Source: Chloroflexota bacterium (GTDB lineage: Bacteria; Chloroflexota; Anaerolineae; Aggregatilineales; Phototrophicaceae). From it: a DNA stretch of 8,033 nt. The translations under genes and the position numbers were made by a program. Below, piece after piece: positions 6,211-8,033 of this stretch. The notes under the pieces are model-generated. The model searched no databases. It saw nothing but the letters and a program-made list of their open reading frames with translations, and had not been told where the DNA came from. The stretch spans positions 1 to 8,033 of the forward strand of contig QGUR01000209.1 of assembly GCA_003242205.1 (NCBI GenBank), in the 5' to 3' direction. Each line of letters starts with the position of its first letter. Position 1 is the stretch's first letter.

Positions 6211-7728
6211 TCATGACTGCGTGCGGATACCATCGGAACCGAGCAGTGACAGGTCGCGGTAAAAGAAGTAGAGGAAATTCTCCTCGTTGACCTGCACCTG
6301 CGAAAATCCGGAGATGTCCGGGAAGCTTTCCAGCGTTGGAAAACGGAACCTGCGCTTTTGCAGGGTGGGCGGCACATCGCTGACCAGCCGGACGTCGTCC
6401 CAGGTCAGCGGTAGCGGCACCAGCGGAAACTGTTCCGGGATGTCCGAGATTTCGATCACCCAGATTTCCTCAATACCCAGCTCGCGCGCGAGCATGACGC
6501 GATGCAGGCCGTCTACAATCACGCTGATTCGCTGCCCCTCGCTCGGCTCAAAGTACGTTTCGACCAGCGGCGGGCTGATGCGATACTGCCGGCCGTCACA
6601 GACATAATCGAGCGCGCCTGTCAGGTCGAACAGGCTCAGCGCGTACTCACGCTGCAACCCGCGCTGCAGGGCGCGATGCCCGGCGATCTGGCGCTCCAGC
6701 GCGTAGGTCGCCGCCGGGCGTAGGGAAGCGATGGGCAGGCGGCTGGCCGTGATCCGGGCGGTGGCATAGGGCTTCAGGCTGCGGTCGCCAATGATGGCGA
6801 CGCCGCGCAGGATACCGACGACCGTGTTCCAGCCGATGTAGCGTAACAGGCGAAAATCCTCGACTTCCGCCTGTCCATCGACCGGCGACGTGCCCGCCGC
6901 TACTGGGTCCAGCGCGGCGGTTTCCGGGATATAGGGAACTTCGTAATGCCGGCAGACGTCCAGAATCACGGCTTCGGCTGCCGCATACGAGCGACGGGCG
7001 GCGCTTTTTCCGGCTTCGCTGGTCGCGTCGAGCAGAAGGCGGCGTGCGGCGATCCGCACGTTGCTGACAGCGCTTTCTTCCCAACACCACGCGTTCAGCG
7101 GATTGCCGGGCGCGAAAACGGGCAGCCCGCGTTCGACCGAATAGCCAAACGTACGTTCCGCTCCGGCGGTGTCGGTCGCTGCCAGCGCGTCGGCTTCTCG
7201 CAGGACGCAGAGCAGGCGGGTCAGCGCGGCTCGGTCCTCCGGCGCAAGCGACTGTTCGAAGGCGGCAAGCATATCCGCATGGTCGCCCAGATCGGCGGGG
7301 ACGACTTCGCCGTCGCGCAGCGCCGTCGGGAATTTGAAGTTGGTGTCGTCGTGATGGGCGATGAGGTAGAGCAGAGCGCGCGTGACCGTTGTCTGGCTCG
7401 CAGTCGCCGGGTCGGCTGCCAGAAAGCGGGCGGCGATATCCAGGCCGGCGCGGATATGCTCGCGCCGGTCGGGCGACCAATCAGGCTGGTAAGCGGAGTA
7501 GCCGATGTCGTGCAGCAGGGCCGCCGCTCTCAGCAGGTCCCGCGCCGGGCCGTGAATGGCGATATCCGGCGCGTCGCAGATTTGCCGCACGTAGCGCTCG
7601 ACGTCCAGCGCGTGATTGACGCCGTGATACGGATCTTCGACCGCGAACGCCGTTTGCAGCAGCGTGCGCAGCCGGTCGAGTAGTGGCGCAAGGTCAGGAT
7701 TGTCGTCGGATAGGAAGGTTGTCGGCAC
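6211..7728 (-). CDS. HD-domain protein with C-terminal ParB/Srx-like 'DGxHR' module
   Basis: A 505-aa protein I cannot assign to a named family. Residues about 20-200 form an HD phosphohydrolase domain with H39, H73-D74 (LLHDIGY), H91, H126-D127 (AHHDD) and D180 (READALA), a full metal-binding set. A linker (about 205-290) follows, then a domain of about 290-440 with a helical part (RPAATYALERQIAGHRALQ) and a ParB/sulfiredoxin-like core: RISPPLVE (383-390), VDGLHRVMLARELG (405-418), then the strand IWVIEIS. The DGxHR signature is shared by ParB-like nucleases, sulfiredoxin relatives and the ParB-fold free-serine kinases (SerK, SbnI). The C-terminal 65 residues (about 440-505) are unassigned. 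It lies 101 bases upstream of the HD/thymidylate-kinase gene on the same strand. The start is GTG 7728; no good ribosome binding site is seen (GGAG is 17 bases away), so the start is less certain than the domains. A role in nucleotide or phosphometabolite handling is inference. Confidence 0.82.
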   Translation of the reverse strand: MPTTFLSDDNPDLAPLLDRLRTLLQTAFAVEDPYHGVNHALDVERYVRQICDAPDIAIHGPARDLLRAAALLHDIGYSAYQPDWSPDRREHIRAGLDIAARFLAADPATASQTTVTRALLYLIAHHDDTNFKFPTALRDGEVVPADLGDHADMLAAFEQSLAPEDRAALTRLLCVLREADALAATDTAGAERTFGYSVERGLPVFAPGNPLNAWCWEESAVSNVRIAARRLLLDATSEAGKSAARRSYAAAEAVILDVCRHYEVPYIPETAALDPVAAGTSPVDGQAEVEDFRLLRYIGWNTVVGILRGVAIIGDRSLKPYATARITASRLPIASLRPAATYALERQIAGHRALQRGLQREYALSLFDLTGALDYVCDGRQYRISPPLVETYFEPSEGQRISVIVDGLHRVMLARELGIEEIWVIEISDIPEQFPLVPLPLTWDDVRLVSDVPPTLQKRRFRFPTLESFPDISGFSQVQVNEENFLYFFYRDLSLLGSDGIRTQS

Positions 7729-7758
7729 GAGACTGGTCGGATGTACTCCGGGTATGTC

Positions 7759-7801
7759 AGTATACCGCCAATTATAGCCGCCTGCGCTGCGAAAGCGTCA
7801 G
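7759..7801 (-). promoter_or_regulatory. Possible promoter region of the HD/ParB-like gene
   Basis: On the minus strand a perfect TATAAT (7776-7771) is preceded at 19 bases by CTGACG (7801-7796; 4 of 6 matches to TTGACA). A second -10-like TATACT follows at 7764-7759. A start near 7764 would give a leader of about 36 bases before GTG 7728. The -10 is convincing; the -35 spacing is long. Confidence 0.4.
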
Positions 7802-7902
7802 GGAAAAGTGGGCGGGGCGTTGATCTTGCTCTCGCAATATCGAACGTCATGCGCTAAAGTGTTGCCCGCAAATCAATGCATGCTTGTCAGGAGCTACAGC
7901 GG

Positions 7903-8033
7903 ATGTCTTTAAGACAACAATCGCCGACACGGCGCTTGAACAGATGGCGGGGAATGCTGGCGGTGGCCGTGCTGCTGTTTGCGGCGGCCTGCTCGCTCAA
8001 TCCCTCGCCCGATAACCTGACAGTTCCTGCAGG
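7903..8033 (+). CDS. Lipoprotein N-terminus, truncated by the window end
   Basis: An ATG at 7903 with AGGAG (7889-7893) nine bases upstream opens a frame that stays open to the end of the window (43 codons visible). It starts MSLRQQSPTRRLNRWRGML, a basic n-region, followed by the hydrophobic stretch LAVAVLLFAAAC. Cys31 is preceded by Ala-Ala-Ala, an acceptable lipobox, and then SLNPSPDNLT, a Ser/Pro/Asn-rich tether typical after the lipidated Cys. The product is therefore predicted to be exported by Sec and anchored to the membrane by diacylglyceryl-Cys. Its function lies beyond the window; solute-binding proteins and other surface lipoproteins start this way. It is transcribed divergently from the HD/ParB-like gene across a 174-base gap. 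Confidence 0.75.
   Translation, partial: MSLRQQSPTRRLNRWRGMLAVAVLLFAAACSLNPSPDNLTVPA

Noticed and set aside
6946..7683. Plus-strand 245-codon frame opposite the HD/ParB-like gene
   Set aside because: Antisense shadow with no domain signature; the minus-strand frame carries the HD motif.
7820..7860. Promoter for the lipoprotein gene (TTGATC at 7820-7825, TAAAGT at 7855-7860)
   Set aside because: The spacing of 29 bases is far outside the usual range and no better pair was found.
8026..8033. CCTGCAGG at the exact window end (SbfI/PstI site)
   Set aside because: It lies in an open coding frame; an 8-base site at the end is probably coincidence and nothing else looks like cloning sequence.
1..8033. 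CRISPR arrays, tRNA or rRNA genes, insertion sequences, long direct repeats
   Set aside because: None seen on reading both strands; the window is dense with ordinary coding sequence.

Overview
The window is GC-rich DNA (roughly 60% by eye) packed with protein-coding genes and one stable RNA gene. It suggests a Gram-positive-like or monoderm bacterium. The best guess is Chloroflexota (Anaerolineae-like): a DUF348/G5/3D cell-wall protein sits beside a 4.5S-type SRP RNA, starts at GTG and TTG are common, and a lipoprotein gene lies at the right edge. This placement is inference; no rRNA or other taxonomic marker is present.

Left part, + strand: the C-terminal two thirds of a nucleotide-sugar dehydrogenase (UDP-GlcNAc 6-dehydrogenase/WbpA-like) runs in from outside the window. 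A near-consensus sigma70 promoter (TTGACA-N17-TAAAAT) then precedes the SRP RNA gene (ffs). The outer 20-bp stem of that RNA is perfectly paired and runs straight into a T-tract, so it also serves as the terminator. A membrane-anchored protein with four DUF348 repeats, a G5 domain and a C-terminal 3D domain starts 14 bases after the T-tract. Its stop codon directly abuts the stop codon of the next, convergent gene.

Middle and right part, - strand (transcribed right to left): an HD-domain protein carrying a ParB/Srx-like 'DGxHR' module (505 aa); a fusion of a YpgQ/YedJ-type HD phosphohydrolase with a thymidylate-kinase-like domain (398 aa); a YedA-like EamA/DMT permease; and a PLP-dependent threonine/serine dehydratase. 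Gaps of about 100-150 bp with recognisable promoter- or operator-like elements suggest mostly separate transcription units. At the far right a divergent lipoprotein gene starts on the + strand and is cut by the window end.

The genes do not form one known pathway. The most noteworthy part is the pair of adjacent, multi-domain HD proteins, one fused to a nucleotide kinase and the other to a ParB-like module. Together they look like a small, poorly described nucleotide or small-molecule phosphate-handling locus. The rest is housekeeping: envelope polysaccharide precursor synthesis, protein targeting, wall remodelling, amino-acid catabolism and export. I saw no CRISPR array, IS element, tRNA or rRNA.
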